Positions 17,178-25,900 of a stretch of 64,000 nucleotides of DNA are shown here, piece by piece. The first letter of the stretch is position 1; every line of letters begins with the position of its first letter. Source of the stretch: Rothia nasimurium. GTDB lineage: Bacteria > Actinomycetota > Actinomycetes > Actinomycetales > Micrococcaceae. The translations under genes were made by a program, and so were the position numbers. Below the pieces are notes generated by a model. That model saw only the letters and a list, made by a program, of their open reading frames with translations. It was not told where the DNA came from and searched no databases. Location: positions 1 through 64,000 of the forward strand of contig NZ_CAKMTJ010000009.1 in the NCBI RefSeq assembly GCF_928392795.1, given 5' to 3'.

Positions 17178-17250
17178 AGCCCCACCGGGACTCGAACCCG
17201 GAACACAAAGATTTTAAGTCTTCTGCCTCTGCCAATTGGGCTATAGGGCC
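17177..17250 (-). tRNA. tRNA with UAA anticodon (Leu?), short variable arm
   Basis: A 74-nt cloverleaf can be folded by eye. Acceptor GGCCCTA / TGGGGCT; D arm GCCC...GAGGC; anticodon stem GAAGA / TCTTT with loop CTTAAAA; five-nt variable region GTGTT; T arm CCGGG-TTCGAGT-CCCGG; discriminator A; no encoded CCA. The loop puts UAA at positions 34-36, which reads the leucine codon UUA. Bacterial tRNA-Leu normally has a long class II variable arm, which is absent. Identity is therefore uncertain, though the gene itself is clear. D-arm pair 13-22 is a C-A mismatch. Confidence 0.8.
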
Positions 17251-17318
17251 TTGAGCGGGCGCCCGCCGGGTGAACCCCAGCGAGCGCTTTCGCTTATACC
17301 TTTATACCAGAAAAGTTC

Positions 17319-18704
17319 CTAGAGCTTTGCCTTGGTCTTTTCGGGTGCGGTGCCGGTAGCCTGCTGGAAGGCGCGGCGGGGTGAACGCTGGTGACGGATT
17401 GATGAGGTGTCGCGGCCGAAGATCTGGTTGAGTGCCCAGGTGGCCATGACGCGTGCGGTGCGTTCGGTGGTGGGGATAGCGGTGCCGTGGTAGCCGCGGT
17501 GCATGAGCCAGGCGATGGGGCCGCCGATGGTCTTGCCCTTGAAGTTAGCTACGCCCTTCCACAGGCCCAGGCCGGCGACGACGCCGATGGTCTCGTGGTA
17601 GTAGTCGGTCAGTGCTTCGCCGCGGCGCTTGGCCAGCAGGTTTTCTGCCAGCTTGAGGGCCTGGCGGGAGGCGTGCTGTGCGTTGGGGACGCAGAAGCCG
17701 CCGACGCCGCCACCGGAGAGGTCGGGTACAGCTGCGTTGTCGCCTGCTGCCCAGGCGTCCTCGATGATGCCCTCATCGCCTGCAACGCGCAGGTCGGCCT
17801 GTACGCGGACGCGGCCGCGCTCGTCGATGGGGAAGTCGGTGTCCTTGAGCATGGGGGACGCTGCAACGCCGGCGGTCCAGATCAGGGTGTCGGTGTCGAG
17901 TTCACCGGCGGGTGACTTGTCGCCCATGTTGATCAGCTGCAGGTGGCCGTCGGTGGCGTCGGAGAGTGAGGTGTTGAGCAGGACCTCGATGCCGCGGGCG
18001 CGCAGTTCAGCGACAACCTTTTCGGCGCGGTCTGCGGGGACCTCGGGCATGATGCGGGGGGCTGCTTCGACCATGACGAAGCGCAGGTCTGAGATGCGCA
18101 GGCGGTCGTTGCGGTTGACGGCTTCGCGGGCCATGTCTTCAAGTTCGGAGATGGTTTCGACGCCTGCGAAACCGCCGCCGACGATGACGAAGGTGAGGGC
18201 GCGGCGGCGCTCGTCCTCGTCGGTGGTGAGGGAGGCGATTTCGATGCGCTCGAGTACCCAGTTGCGGACGGAGACTGCTTCTTCAACGGTCTTCATGCCG
18301 ATGGCTACCTCGGCTAGGCCGGGGATGGGGAAGGCACGGGTGACGGCGCCTGCGCCCAGGACGATTTCGTCGTAGGTCAGTTCGAAGGTTTCACCGGCGT
18401 TGATGGGTTCGATGGTTGCGGTCTTGGTAGCGTGGTTGATTGCTACGACGCGGCCGCCGATGATTTCTGAGTCGCGCAGGTGCTGGCGCAGGGGTACGGT
18501 GGCGTTGCGGCCTTCCATGGAGCCTGCAGCTACTTCGGGGAGGAAGGGCTGGTAGGTCATGTAGGGGTTGGGGTCGACAACGGTGACGACGCCGCCGGAC
18601 TCCTTGATGACCTTCTGGATCTTCTTTGCGACGGTGAAGCCGACGTAGCCGCCGCCGACGATGAGGACGCGGGGGCGGTCCTGTGCAATCTTGTTGAATG
18701 CCAT
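17319..18704 (-). CDS. ndh: Type II NADH dehydrogenase
   Basis: Single-subunit, non-proton-pumping NADH:quinone oxidoreductase on the inner face of the membrane. The 461-aa protein has the FAD Rossmann motif VLIVGGGYVGFTVAKKI (about residue 14) and the NAD motif FVIVGGGFAGVETISELEDM (about 165). DTLIWTAGVAASP (about 277) and AAGDNAAVPD (about 318) follow. The C-terminal part RGYHGTAIPTTERTARVMATW is the amphipathic membrane-binding region of NDH-2. ATG 18704 has AGGAAG upstream. It is a single gene, 73 bp from the tRNA. Confidence 0.94.
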   Translation of the reverse strand: MAFNKIAQDRPRVLIVGGGYVGFTVAKKIQKVIKESGGVVTVVDPNPYMTYQPFLPEVAAGSMEGRNATVPLRQHLRDSEIIGGRVVAINHATKTATIEPINAGETFELTYDEIVLGAGAVTRAFPIPGLAEVAIGMKTVEEAVSVRNWVLERIEIASLTTDEDERRRALTFVIVGGGFAGVETISELEDMAREAVNRNDRLRISDLRFVMVEAAPRIMPEVPADRAEKVVAELRARGIEVLLNTSLSDATDGHLQLINMGDKSPAGELDTDTLIWTAGVAASPMLKDTDFPIDERGRVRVQADLRVAGDEGIIEDAWAAGDNAAVPDLSGGGVGGFCVPNAQHASRQALKLAENLLAKRRGEALTDYYHETIGVVAGLGLWKGVANFKGKTIGGPIAWLMHRGYHGTAIPTTERTARVMATWALNQIFGRDTSSIRHQRSPRRAFQQATGTAPEKTKAKL

Positions 18705-18894
18705 GCGAGTTAACTTCCTGTTGGTGTAGTGCCGGTGTTCCGGCAAAAAGTCTCCATGCTTATATTGCCACTTTTGCGGGGTTTAAGCATAGTTTTGGGC
18801 GGTGTATTTGCTGTGAGCGTTTCTTGCCCTGCCGGTGTCTAGCCTTTCAGAGCAGGGTGAAGATTTGATGAAGGCTAGATGAGGTGGGCGCGGG

Positions 18895-20325
18895 CTAGCG
18901 GCGACGGCTGCGTTTGATGATGTTGGTGAGCTGGTGGATGGAGCCGAAGGTGATGATGCCGACCCAGAGGGCGAAGGCGGCGAGCACGATGAAGGGTAGG
19001 ATGCCGGAGTCTTCAACGGGGCGGACGGGAGTGGGGGCGGCTGCTTCTGTGATGGTTTCGCCGACCTGGTGCACGGGGGTTTCGCTGGCGCTGGGCGCAG
19101 CTGAGGCGGTGTTTTTGCGGTGGACGTTGATCCAGTCGCTCATGGAGCCGAGCGGGTTGGTGTCGGTGTCGTCCGGGGTGGAGCTGGCCAGGGCGGCTTT
19201 GGGGTTGATGATGCCGTAGCCGTAGAGGGCATCGCGCCCGTCCGCTCCGGCGTCATCACTGGATTCGATGATGCGCTGAATTACCTGGTTGCCGGTTAGG
19301 TCGGGGTATTCCTCCATGATGAGGGCGGCAAGGCCGGCAACGATGGGGGCGGCTGCTGAGGTGCCTGACCAGGTGGCGTACTTGTTGTTGGGGATAGCGC
19401 CAATCATGGACTCGCTGGGGGCTGAGACAGCGATAGAGATGCCCTGCGAGGATGAGGACCAGGAGTCCTGCTTGTTCTTATCGACGCCGCCAACGGTGAG
19501 TACCCCGGGCATGGTGGCAGGTGCCCCGACCTGGGTGAGACCGGCACCGCGGTTGCCGGCAGAGGCGATGATAATGATGCCCTTTTCTTCGGCGTAGGCA
19601 AAGGCAGAGTCCCAGGATTCGGGCCAGCTGGTTTTGTCGGAGCCCACAGACAGGTTGATGATATCGGCCCCGTTATCGACGGCGTAGCGCACGGCGTCCG
19701 GAATCTGCTCATCGACCGAGCGGGTAGTGGCGCTGGTGGTACCGAGTTCTAGAGAAATAGGCAAAATGGTGGCATCGGGTGCTACCCCGATCATGCCTGC
19801 GGACTCGCCGGGTTCGCCGGAATTAGCGGGAGTGATGCCGTCATCGTGGCCGTGGCCTGCGATCACAGAGGCGACCAGGGTGCCGTGTTCTGGTTCAACG
19901 CCCAGACCCTTCCAGCCCTTGTTCTTGGTAGTTCCGGTCGAGGCGTCGTAGCCGCTCACCACGTTACCGGTGAGGTCTTGGTGGGTGCCGTCCACACCGG
20001 TGTCGATGACGGCGACGGTAACGCCCTTGCCGGTGGTTTCACTCCACAGGTCGGTAAAGCCGTACTGGGTGAGCCAGTACTCTCGGGCGCGGATTGAGTC
20101 GCCCTTGGGGGTAGCGATGGTGGGTACCGAGGCCAGGGCGCTGGGGCTGGCACTGGCCTTTGAGGTAGCGCTGGCTGACGCACTTGCTGTGGGGCTGGCG
20201 CCGGTGCCAGCCGAGGGGCTCGCCGTGGTGGCTCGGGCAGGGAGGGCACCGAGTGCCAGAGCGGTGGCTAGAGCCAGGCTGCTTGCGAGCAGAGCGGTGC
20301 CGGTGGGGAGTCGCCGAAAGGCCAT
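18895..20325 (-). CDS. Membrane-anchored S8 subtilisin-like protease
   Basis: A 476-aa secreted serine protease. The signal peptide LLASSLALATALALGALPARA is followed by a Ser/Ala/Thr-rich linker to about residue 65. The catalytic triad is visible: Asp in VAVIDTGVDGTH (about 113), His in EPEHGTLVASVIAGHG (about 149) and Ser in TWSGTSAAAPIVAGLAAL (about 321). A C-terminal linker leads to one transmembrane helix (PFIVLAAFALWVGIITFG) and a basic tail, as in mycosins. No ESX genes are nearby, so it is mycosin-like only in architecture. It starts 9 bp after the ppx stop and is likely in one operon. Confidence 0.9.
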   Translation of the reverse strand: MAFRRLPTGTALLASSLALATALALGALPARATTASPSAGTGASPTASASASATSKASASPSALASVPTIATPKGDSIRAREYWLTQYGFTDLWSETTGKGVTVAVIDTGVDGTHQDLTGNVVSGYDASTGTTKNKGWKGLGVEPEHGTLVASVIAGHGHDDGITPANSGEPGESAGMIGVAPDATILPISLELGTTSATTRSVDEQIPDAVRYAVDNGADIINLSVGSDKTSWPESWDSAFAYAEEKGIIIIASAGNRGAGLTQVGAPATMPGVLTVGGVDKNKQDSWSSSSQGISIAVSAPSESMIGAIPNNKYATWSGTSAAAPIVAGLAALIMEEYPDLTGNQVIQRIIESSDDAGADGRDALYGYGIINPKAALASSTPDDTDTNPLGSMSDWINVHRKNTASAAPSASETPVHQVGETITEAAAPTPVRPVEDSGILPFIVLAAFALWVGIITFGSIHQLTNIIKRSRRR

Positions 20326-20334
20326 GGACGGCTC

Positions 20335-21291
20335 CTAGCGACTGGCGCGTTCGGCAACCGACAGGGCCAGACCGTCGAGGATGTCTTTTTCTGAGGCGAT
20401 AGCGCTGGTGACCGCTCCCCCGGTGAGAGCGCTGATGCGCTCAACGATGCGGGCCCAGACAACCGACCCTGCGGGAATGACGTCCACCCGACCCTCGTGC
20501 ATGTAGGGCAGGGCGGCGCGCTCGGCGCTGGTCATAGCGACCATATCGGCAGCGGCTCGGGAGATGTCCTTGATGGCGATCTCGGCGCGGTCGATTTTTT
20601 CGGGGTCATAGGCGTCAAGCCCCATCACGTGGGCTGCCACGGTGGTGACGGTTCCCGCCACGCCCACAACGCGGCGGGCCGCCGATAGGTCAACGGAGGC
20701 ACTTGCGGTTGCGATAGCCCGGTCGGTATCTGCAATGACGCGGGAAACCTGGGTGACGTTAGCGGGGTCGGAGCTAATATGGCGTTCGGTCATACGCACG
20801 CAGCCGATATCAACCGAGCGGGCTGCTGCCAGGCCGTCCTTGTTTCCCAGCACGAACTCGGTGGAGCCGCCGCCCAGGTCAATCACCAGGGTCATCTCGT
20901 CGGTATTGCCTACCGACGAGACGGCACCTGCAAAGGACAGTTCTGCCTCTTCCCGGCCGGTAATGACCTCGGGTTCTACCCCCAGAATATCGCGGATGCC
21001 GTCGATAAAGATTTGGCGGTTGCCCGCGTCCCGGGTGGCACTGGTGGCGGCAAAGCGGACGTGCTCTACCCCGTACTCGCGCAGCAGGTCGGCGTATTCG
21101 CGGGCCGCGGCGAAGGTGCGTTCCAGGGATTCTTTGGCCAGCCAGCCGGTGGCGTCCACGCCCTTGCCCAGGCGCACGATCTTCATGCGACGCTCAAGGT
21201 CGGTGAGCACAAAGCCCTCTTCGGTGGCTTCGGCCTCGGCGATGAGCAGGCGAATTGAGTTGGTTCCGCAGTCGATAGCGCCAACGCGCAT
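20335..21291 (-). CDS. ppx: Ppx/GppA exopolyphosphatase
   Basis: ASKHA-fold phosphatase that releases phosphate from polyphosphate or converts pppGpp to ppGpp. The 318-aa protein starts MRVGAIDCGTNSIRLLIAE, the phosphate 1 loop. It has the FAATSATRDAGNR stretch (about residue 85) and the phosphate 2 loop LVIDLGGGSTEFVLG (about 139), then GVAGTVTTVAAH (about 213). This short single-domain form is the actinobacterial Ppx1/Ppx2 type. ATG 21291 with GGGAG is chosen; a longer open frame to 21408 overlaps DUF501. It is in the conserved ftsB–DUF501–ppx series. Confidence 0.93.
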   Translation of the reverse strand: MRVGAIDCGTNSIRLLIAEAEATEEGFVLTDLERRMKIVRLGKGVDATGWLAKESLERTFAAAREYADLLREYGVEHVRFAATSATRDAGNRQIFIDGIRDILGVEPEVITGREEAELSFAGAVSSVGNTDEMTLVIDLGGGSTEFVLGNKDGLAAARSVDIGCVRMTERHISSDPANVTQVSRVIADTDRAIATASASVDLSAARRVVGVAGTVTTVAAHVMGLDAYDPEKIDRAEIAIKDISRAAADMVAMTSAERAALPYMHEGRVDVIPAGSVVWARIVERISALTGGAVTSAIASEKDILDGLALSVAERASR

Positions 21292-21352
21292 GGTTACTCC
21301 CGGTGACTCGTAGGGCAGGTACAGGTAGGGTGGGGCGGACGCCGGTGGGCGG

Positions 21353-21934
21353 CTAGTCGCGCCAGGCGGGGTCGCAGTGGCAGGTTTCGGGGGTCCACCA
21401 CTCGGCAATCAGGTCGAGGGTTGCATCCCCGTAGGGGTTGATGCCGCGGCCAACAGCTAGGGTGTGGCCGAGCACAGCGTGCAGGCACTTGACGCGGGTG
21501 GGCATGCCACCGGCTGAAACGCCCTCAATTTCGGGCACTTCTTCTAGACCGGCCTTGACGCGAATGCGTTCGCGCTCTGCCAGGTAGTTCTCGTGGGCGC
21601 CCCGGTAGGCGGCTGCCTTGCTCTCGTCGTCGGTGACCTCATCGGTCATCTCGTACATAGCGCCCTCCGCTTCGAGGCGGGAGGCTGCGGCGGTGATGAC
21701 GGGGTGGGCCAGGTAGAAGGTGGTGGGGAAGGGTGATCCGTTGGCCAGGCGCGGGGCGGTGGCGGCGACCAGGGGATTGCCGCAGACGCAGCGGGCCGGG
21801 ATTTCCACGACATCGCGCACGGTGCGCCCCAGCTGGGCTGAGAGCACTTTCAGGTCAAGCTCGGTGGGGGTGAGGGTTTCGGCGGTGACGCCGAAGCCGT
21901 GGGGCTGGTGGTCGGTGCTCGCTGGTGTGGTCAT
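21353..21934 (-). CDS. DUF501 family protein
   Basis: A 193-aa cytosolic protein of unknown function. Typical DUF501 features are present: CVCGNPLVAATAPRL (about residue 49), PFPTTFYLAHPVITAAASRLE, and the cysteine-bearing stretches RVKCLHAVLGHTLAVGRGIN and TCHCDPAWRD at the C-terminus. The family is restricted to actinobacteria and a few others and lies between ftsB and ppx; here 61 bp precede ppx and 43 bp separate it from ftsB. ATG 21934 has AAGGAC. Four conserved cysteines could bind a metal, which is inference. Confidence 0.9.
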   Translation of the reverse strand: MTTPASTDHQPHGFGVTAETLTPTELDLKVLSAQLGRTVRDVVEIPARCVCGNPLVAATAPRLANGSPFPTTFYLAHPVITAAASRLEAEGAMYEMTDEVTDDESKAAAYRGAHENYLAERERIRVKAGLEEVPEIEGVSAGGMPTRVKCLHAVLGHTLAVGRGINPYGDATLDLIAEWWTPETCHCDPAWRD

Positions 21935-21977
21935 GGTGTCCTTAGAAGATGGTGCTGGTTTCTCTAGTCTAACGGCG

Positions 21978-22640
21978 CTAGCGGTTGGTGGCGGTAGCGG
22001 TGGGCTCTGCACTCGGGGTAGCTGAGGTGCTGGCGCTCGGGCTGCTTGAGCTCTCGGGGGCGGGGCTGCTGACGGAGGTGTCTTCGGCGGCCAGCTGCAG
22101 GGAGCCCCAGAGTTTGGTGGTCCAGGAGTCTTCGGGGGCGGTTTTAGCGGCCGCACTGGTGTCGTCCGCCAGTTCGCTGGTGGAGTCCACGCCTACCACC
22201 AGGTAGGGGGTCTCCCCCGGTTGTACGTAGAAGAGACGGCTGCGGGCCTGTTGCTTGACGTAGTTGTCGTCTTGCCACCAGCTGACCTGGGCGTTTAGTG
22301 AGTCCTGCTCGGCTTGTAGGGCGGCGATGCTGGCCTTGGCGTCGTTGATTTCGTTTTGCTGGCGGATGAAGGAGGTCAGCGGGGTGTAGACCGACAGGGC
22401 GATAATCACCAGCACGATGGCGAAGGTGATGAAGTGCCCGCTGAAGGAGTGGGCGGCTACCGGGGTGCCCAGCTCCTGCGAGGGGGTTTCTGCGGTGGTC
22501 TCGGTGCGCAGGGGCTTAGCTGCCCGGGTACGGCGGGGTTTGGCCTGCTTTTCCCGAGAGGGGGCGGACGCCGGCTTGCCCAGGCCGAAGCCAAAAAAGG
22601 CTGCGATGGGGTTGGGTTTCTTACCCGGTGTGCGTGCCAT
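21978..22640 (-). CDS. ftsB: Septum formation initiator FtsB/DivIC
   Basis: A 220-aa bitopic division protein, part of the FtsQ-FtsB-FtsL divisome complex. The cytosolic N-terminus is basic (about residues 1-70). One transmembrane helix, FITFAIVLVIIALSVYTPL (about 71-89), is followed by a coiled coil QQNEINDAKASIAALQAEQD, then WWQDDNYVKQQARSRLFYVQPGE, the signature of the family. A Ser/Pro/Ala-rich tail of about 60 residues is longer than in E. coli FtsB but common in actinobacteria. In relatives eno lies directly upstream; here a transporter module intervenes. Confidence 0.9.
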   Translation of the reverse strand: MARTPGKKPNPIAAFFGFGLGKPASAPSREKQAKPRRTRAAKPLRTETTAETPSQELGTPVAAHSFSGHFITFAIVLVIIALSVYTPLTSFIRQQNEINDAKASIAALQAEQDSLNAQVSWWQDDNYVKQQARSRLFYVQPGETPYLVVGVDSTSELADDTSAAAKTAPEDSWTTKLWGSLQLAAEDTSVSSPAPESSSSPSASTSATPSAEPTATATNR

Positions 22641-22733
22641 AATGTGCTGTTCCTGCCCTCTCGTCCGTGAGCTTCCTATTTTACCGCCTGAACTGGTCAC
22701 CCGCTGAACAGTTCCTGCCTTCGTCCTTAAAGG

Positions 22734-22807
22734 GCAGTGCCCCGGCCAGGGGCAACCTGGCCGGGGCACGGGCGTCCTTACTCTCTTACCTTAGAGAGTG
22801 GGCAGAC
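22734..22807. repeat. 74-nt direct repeat, left copy
   Basis: Matches 26138-26211 at 72 of 74 positions by eye. It contains two hairpins (CCCCGGCCAGG / CCTGGCCGGGG and ACTCTCT / AGAGAGT), which act as a terminator for the minus-strand ABC ATPase gene ending at 22837. Together the two copies bracket the transporter module between ftsB and eno. Confidence 0.85.
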
Positions 22808-22836
22808 AAGGCATATTGTCTACCTTGTTTCTTTGC

Positions 22837-23463
22837 TTACGGCAGTTGGTAGACAGCATCGCAACGTGAGATGAGCCAGTCATCGTGAGTTGCTACAAGT
22901 ACCGTAGCACCGGCGTCTGCTCTTTTTCTGAGTAAGTCATATATTAGTTGGCTATTATGGTGATCTAGTGAAGCTGTGGGCTCATCAGCGTAGAGAACAT
23001 CAGCCCTTTTATACAAGGCCCGGGCAATGCCTAGTCGCTGTTTTTCACCTCCAGAAAGTACAGTTGCGGGTTCTAGACTACGCCCTTCCAGCCCTACCTG
23101 GGTTAGGGCCTCTTCGACAGTCTGGCGGTTACGTTTAAAATCCCGGTCTGAGAGGGTTACATTTGCTCCGACTGTTTCATCAGTCAATGTTCCGTAATCC
23201 TGGTATATGAAGGCTGCCTTCTGAGCCCAAAACTGGGCCCGTTTCTTCTCTGGCCATGGGCTTGTGTCATGGCCGTCAATAGTAACTTTTCCCGATGTTG
23301 GTGTTACGAGAAGACCGAGGGTAGCTAGTAGGGTGCTTTTACCGCTGCCGCTGACTCCTGTAAGCGCCGTAATCTGCCCCGGCATAGCAGAAAGCGAAAC
23401 TTCCTGAATAATTTTTCTCTCTCTTATAACTACAGTGATATTTTGTGCCTCAAGGTGGGTCAT
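22837..23463 (-). CDS. ABC transporter ATP-binding protein
   Basis: A 208-aa ATPase of the MacB/LolD-like type. Walker A is LTGVSGSGKSTLLATLG (about residue 35), the Q-loop is FIYQDYGTLTDE, the signature is LSGGEKQRLGIARAL (about 133), Walker B is VLYADEPTASLDHH (about 155) and the switch His is in VATHDDW. Start overlaps the permease stop by 4 bp, so they are coupled. With a single large MacB/DUF1430-like permease this looks like the transporters found with lactococcin 972-type bacteriocins, where they give immunity or export. No bacteriocin gene is recognisable here. GC is clearly lower than neighbouring genes, as expected for an acquired module. Confidence 0.9.
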   Translation of the reverse strand: MTHLEAQNITVVIRERKIIQEVSLSAMPGQITALTGVSGSGKSTLLATLGLLVTPTSGKVTIDGHDTSPWPEKKRAQFWAQKAAFIYQDYGTLTDETVGANVTLSDRDFKRNRQTVEEALTQVGLEGRSLEPATVLSGGEKQRLGIARALYKRADVLYADEPTASLDHHNSQLIYDLLRKRADAGATVLVATHDDWLISRCDAVYQLP

Positions 23464-25394
23464 GATTGTTCCTCTCGCAGTACAGCAGATTTGAATTCAC
23501 GACGGGTAACAAAAATATAGGAAGATACCAGGAGCAGTAGATAGAGCCCTAGCATAAGGATGAAGGACTGTATTCCATCTATAGCAGTTGAATAGGAACC
23601 GATGCTTATAGCAAGGACTGCTCCAAGTAGCAAAGCTCCAGCACCGTACCCTACCTGAATACGTAGAGGATTATTTACGATTTTTTGGTAACGCTTACCG
23701 GCACAACGAAGAATAAAGATACTCTCGCGTTGAGACCGAGCCCAAGTAAGTGCTCTGGTGTAAACCAAGGCTATCAGTGAAACTACAAGCAAGATTCCTG
23801 ATAGTAGGTAAAAGACTAGTTCCTGCCAAAACCCTTGGGCTTTGGTAAGAGAGTTGTCATTGATGCTGTCCGCTGAGTAAACACCTTGAGCATAAAAGGG
23901 GGCCGCTTCAAATATTTGCAGAGTCTCTTCTGGATCAGCGAAGAAGACATTCCCTGTGGTCATCAGAGGCATAAGAGCCCCATTCACTTGCAAGTATTGA
24001 ACAGGATTATGAACTAGCACTACTAAAGCATCAGAACTTTCGACGGTCTTTCCCCCATAGTGAAAGTTTGTTCCCAGCCCCAGAACCATGTGATCTTCGG
24101 TAGGAGTATAGAAGGAGAAAGCCTGGTTGAAGGTTGAGGGGTCCTTCAACAGAATCTCTAGTTGGGGTTTCCAGAAGTCGATGAAGCTCCCCTGAAGGAT
24201 ATCTTGATCCAGCTCTCTTATTTCTAGCCCTGGAGTAGTTCCGGTTGCTTCCAAATACTCAGTATTAACTAGGAAGATATCATCAAATGCGTCCCCGCTC
24301 GTAGTTTCCATTCCTTCAAAAGCAGTACTGAAAGCGAGGGATAGGTAGAGGTTACCCTGCGCCTCGAGGGTATTGAGCGTTAGCTCCAATTGGTCGGAAT
24401 TTTCTGGGTTGTCGAAATAACTTGAGTTGATATTAAGAGCATAGGCATCACCAAGGAGTTCAAGCTCTTTAGCTTGTGTCAGACTTCTGTAAGCAGCTTT
24501 ACTAAGCGCCAAAGTATTCGCAGTTGTGAATGTAGTCAGCGCAAGAGCAAAAGTCGCTAGAAGTACTAACAAAAGTGTTACTTTTCGATAATTTTCCCGG
24601 CGTTCCCTCACTGCTTGAAGCGTCGGTTTGCAAACCCATGAGATTCCTCCGGTAAGGAAAAAAAGAATTACAAGGTAGAAGAGCACTGCTCCTGCTATAA
24701 ACGGTAACAATGTATGCAGGGTTGCAACGTTTGTCATCGTGTAAAGCCCCGCAGCTGAGAAAACCACCCCAAGTAGAGCACCTATTCCCAGCGGGGGCAC
24801 TGTCGCACCTATATCTTGTCGATGGATTTGACGGTATGTCATTCCGCCTAGATACCGGATAGAACGGCCTCGCATTTTACGGGCAAAGTAGCCTGTCATA
24901 AGTAGAGCAGTGGCTAAGGTTGTTGCTATGAGAGCTGCACCAGCACCACTTTGAGCGACCAAGCTTGCGTTTCTTACAAGGGGATTCAGTTCGTTACCTA
25001 TTGCAACGTCTACTCCGGCCTGAGCAAGTGTTTCTTGTATATCCCTAATTAGTTCAGGATTATTTTTGAGTACATAATCACCACTAAGAGGGATTTCTCC
25101 TAGCCTGTCATAAATGACGAGGGTTCCTGAAACCTCTGGCGCAGCCCACTGAATTTTTCCCTCTGTAATATGCAGGTCTGAAATTTTTTGAGGATTTCCA
25201 AAGACTACGAGGTTGCGTTGCGTTTCAGTGGTTTCAGATTGCCCACTGGTTATTTTATAAATATTGGTATCGTGCTTAAGAGCTAAATCGTTGAGAGTCT
25301 TTGTGAGAGTCTGTTTATTTTCAAGCTGACCTGCTGTGTTGAGCGAAAAACTGATATTACTGCCAGCGGGGTAAGAATACTGTGCACCCTGCAT
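23460..25394 (-). CDS. ABC permease, DUF1430-like, N-terminus cut by a stop
   Basis: A 644-aa protein from ATG 25394. A soluble N-terminal region (about residues 1-160) is followed by three transmembrane segments (GAALIATTLATALLMTGYF, GIGALLGVVFSAAGLYTM, PFIAGAVLFYLVILFFL). Another hydrophobic segment near 280 precedes a large outer domain (about 310-515), and the last three segments end in YLLLLVSSYIFVTRREF. Layout resembles bacteriocin-associated integral membrane proteins (DUF1430). The natural N-terminal anchor lies just upstream in the same frame, separated by an in-frame TAG at 25398-25400. Translation from 25394 would lack that anchor, so the gene may be non-functional. Confidence 0.75.
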   Translation of the reverse strand: MQGAQYSYPAGSNISFSLNTAGQLENKQTLTKTLNDLALKHDTNIYKITSGQSETTETQRNLVVFGNPQKISDLHITEGKIQWAAPEVSGTLVIYDRLGEIPLSGDYVLKNNPELIRDIQETLAQAGVDVAIGNELNPLVRNASLVAQSGAGAALIATTLATALLMTGYFARKMRGRSIRYLGGMTYRQIHRQDIGATVPPLGIGALLGVVFSAAGLYTMTNVATLHTLLPFIAGAVLFYLVILFFLTGGISWVCKPTLQAVRERRENYRKVTLLLVLLATFALALTTFTTANTLALSKAAYRSLTQAKELELLGDAYALNINSSYFDNPENSDQLELTLNTLEAQGNLYLSLAFSTAFEGMETTSGDAFDDIFLVNTEYLEATGTTPGLEIRELDQDILQGSFIDFWKPQLEILLKDPSTFNQAFSFYTPTEDHMVLGLGTNFHYGGKTVESSDALVVLVHNPVQYLQVNGALMPLMTTGNVFFADPEETLQIFEAAPFYAQGVYSADSINDNSLTKAQGFWQELVFYLLSGILLVVSLIALVYTRALTWARSQRESIFILRCAGKRYQKIVNNPLRIQVGYGAGALLLGAVLAISIGSYSTAIDGIQSFILMLGLYLLLLVSSYIFVTRREFKSAVLREEQS

Positions 25395-25466
25395 GGCCTA
25401 CCAAAGCGAAAAGGCAACCAAAATTGCAGCTAGAAAACTGAGAAAAGCCATACAACGCCGTATCAC
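25395..25466 (-). pseudogene. Severed start of the ABC permease gene
   Basis: GTG 25466 has AAGGGTGA 6 nt upstream and reads, in the same frame as the permease, 22 codons beginning MIRRCMAFLSFLAAILVAFS and ending LW, a typical signal anchor. Codon 23 is TAG, followed by AMQGAQYSYP of the downstream frame. A single base change (for example CAG to TAG) would explain it. Confidence 0.7.
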
Positions 25467-25524
25467 TTACACTCACCCTTTCACACTCTAAATATTCTCC
25501 TTAGTGATAATTCACTGTAATGAG

Positions 25525-25668
25525 GATTATTCATAAGGGTAGGTGAAGTAGGCTCGCAGCGAAGCTGCTGGCTCGGTGGCTGGCGTGAATCGCCTTGTGA
25601 GCGAAGCGAACCAGGCGAGAGGGTCGGCAGCGAGTGCGAGCCTGCGGAACTCCATGCGAATAAGCCTC
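25525..25668. repeat. Palindromic repeat element, copy C
   Basis: Ends TTATTCATAAG (25527-25537) and CGAATAAGCCTC. On the minus strand it reads GCTGCCGACCCTCTCGCC, an inner hairpin closed by TCGCCT / AGGCGA, then ATTCACGCCAGCC and GAGCCAGCAGCTTCGCTG. It is closest to copy E at 47041. It lies in the 740-bp gene-free stretch 25467-26210. Confidence 0.75.
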
Positions 25669-25900
25669 GATACATGGATTGCAGGCCCAACCACCTTCCA
25701 TGCATCTTTTTCTTTACCCCTCCTGAGAGGTGTATAGCTATACTACCCCCCCTCTTGGTGACATACAATACATTTTTAGGTTTTTAACCAAATTCTACTG
25801 GCCTGAAACCGCTCAGGAATTACAAAAACGAAGAACCTTATCTTTAGGTGATACCACCAGGTAGTACAGCAAATACGATCAAAGCTATCAGCTTCTTAGA

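Noticed and set aside
18895..20325. Mycosin of a type VII secretion system
   Set aside because: Signal peptide, subtilisin triad and C-terminal anchor fit, but no Ecc, Esx or PPE genes are near; kept as a general S8 protease.
25481..25768. Open frame of 95 codons across repeat C as a bacteriocin precursor
   Set aside because: It runs through the palindromic repeat, has no leader cleavage or lactococcin-like motif, and its composition comes from the repeat.
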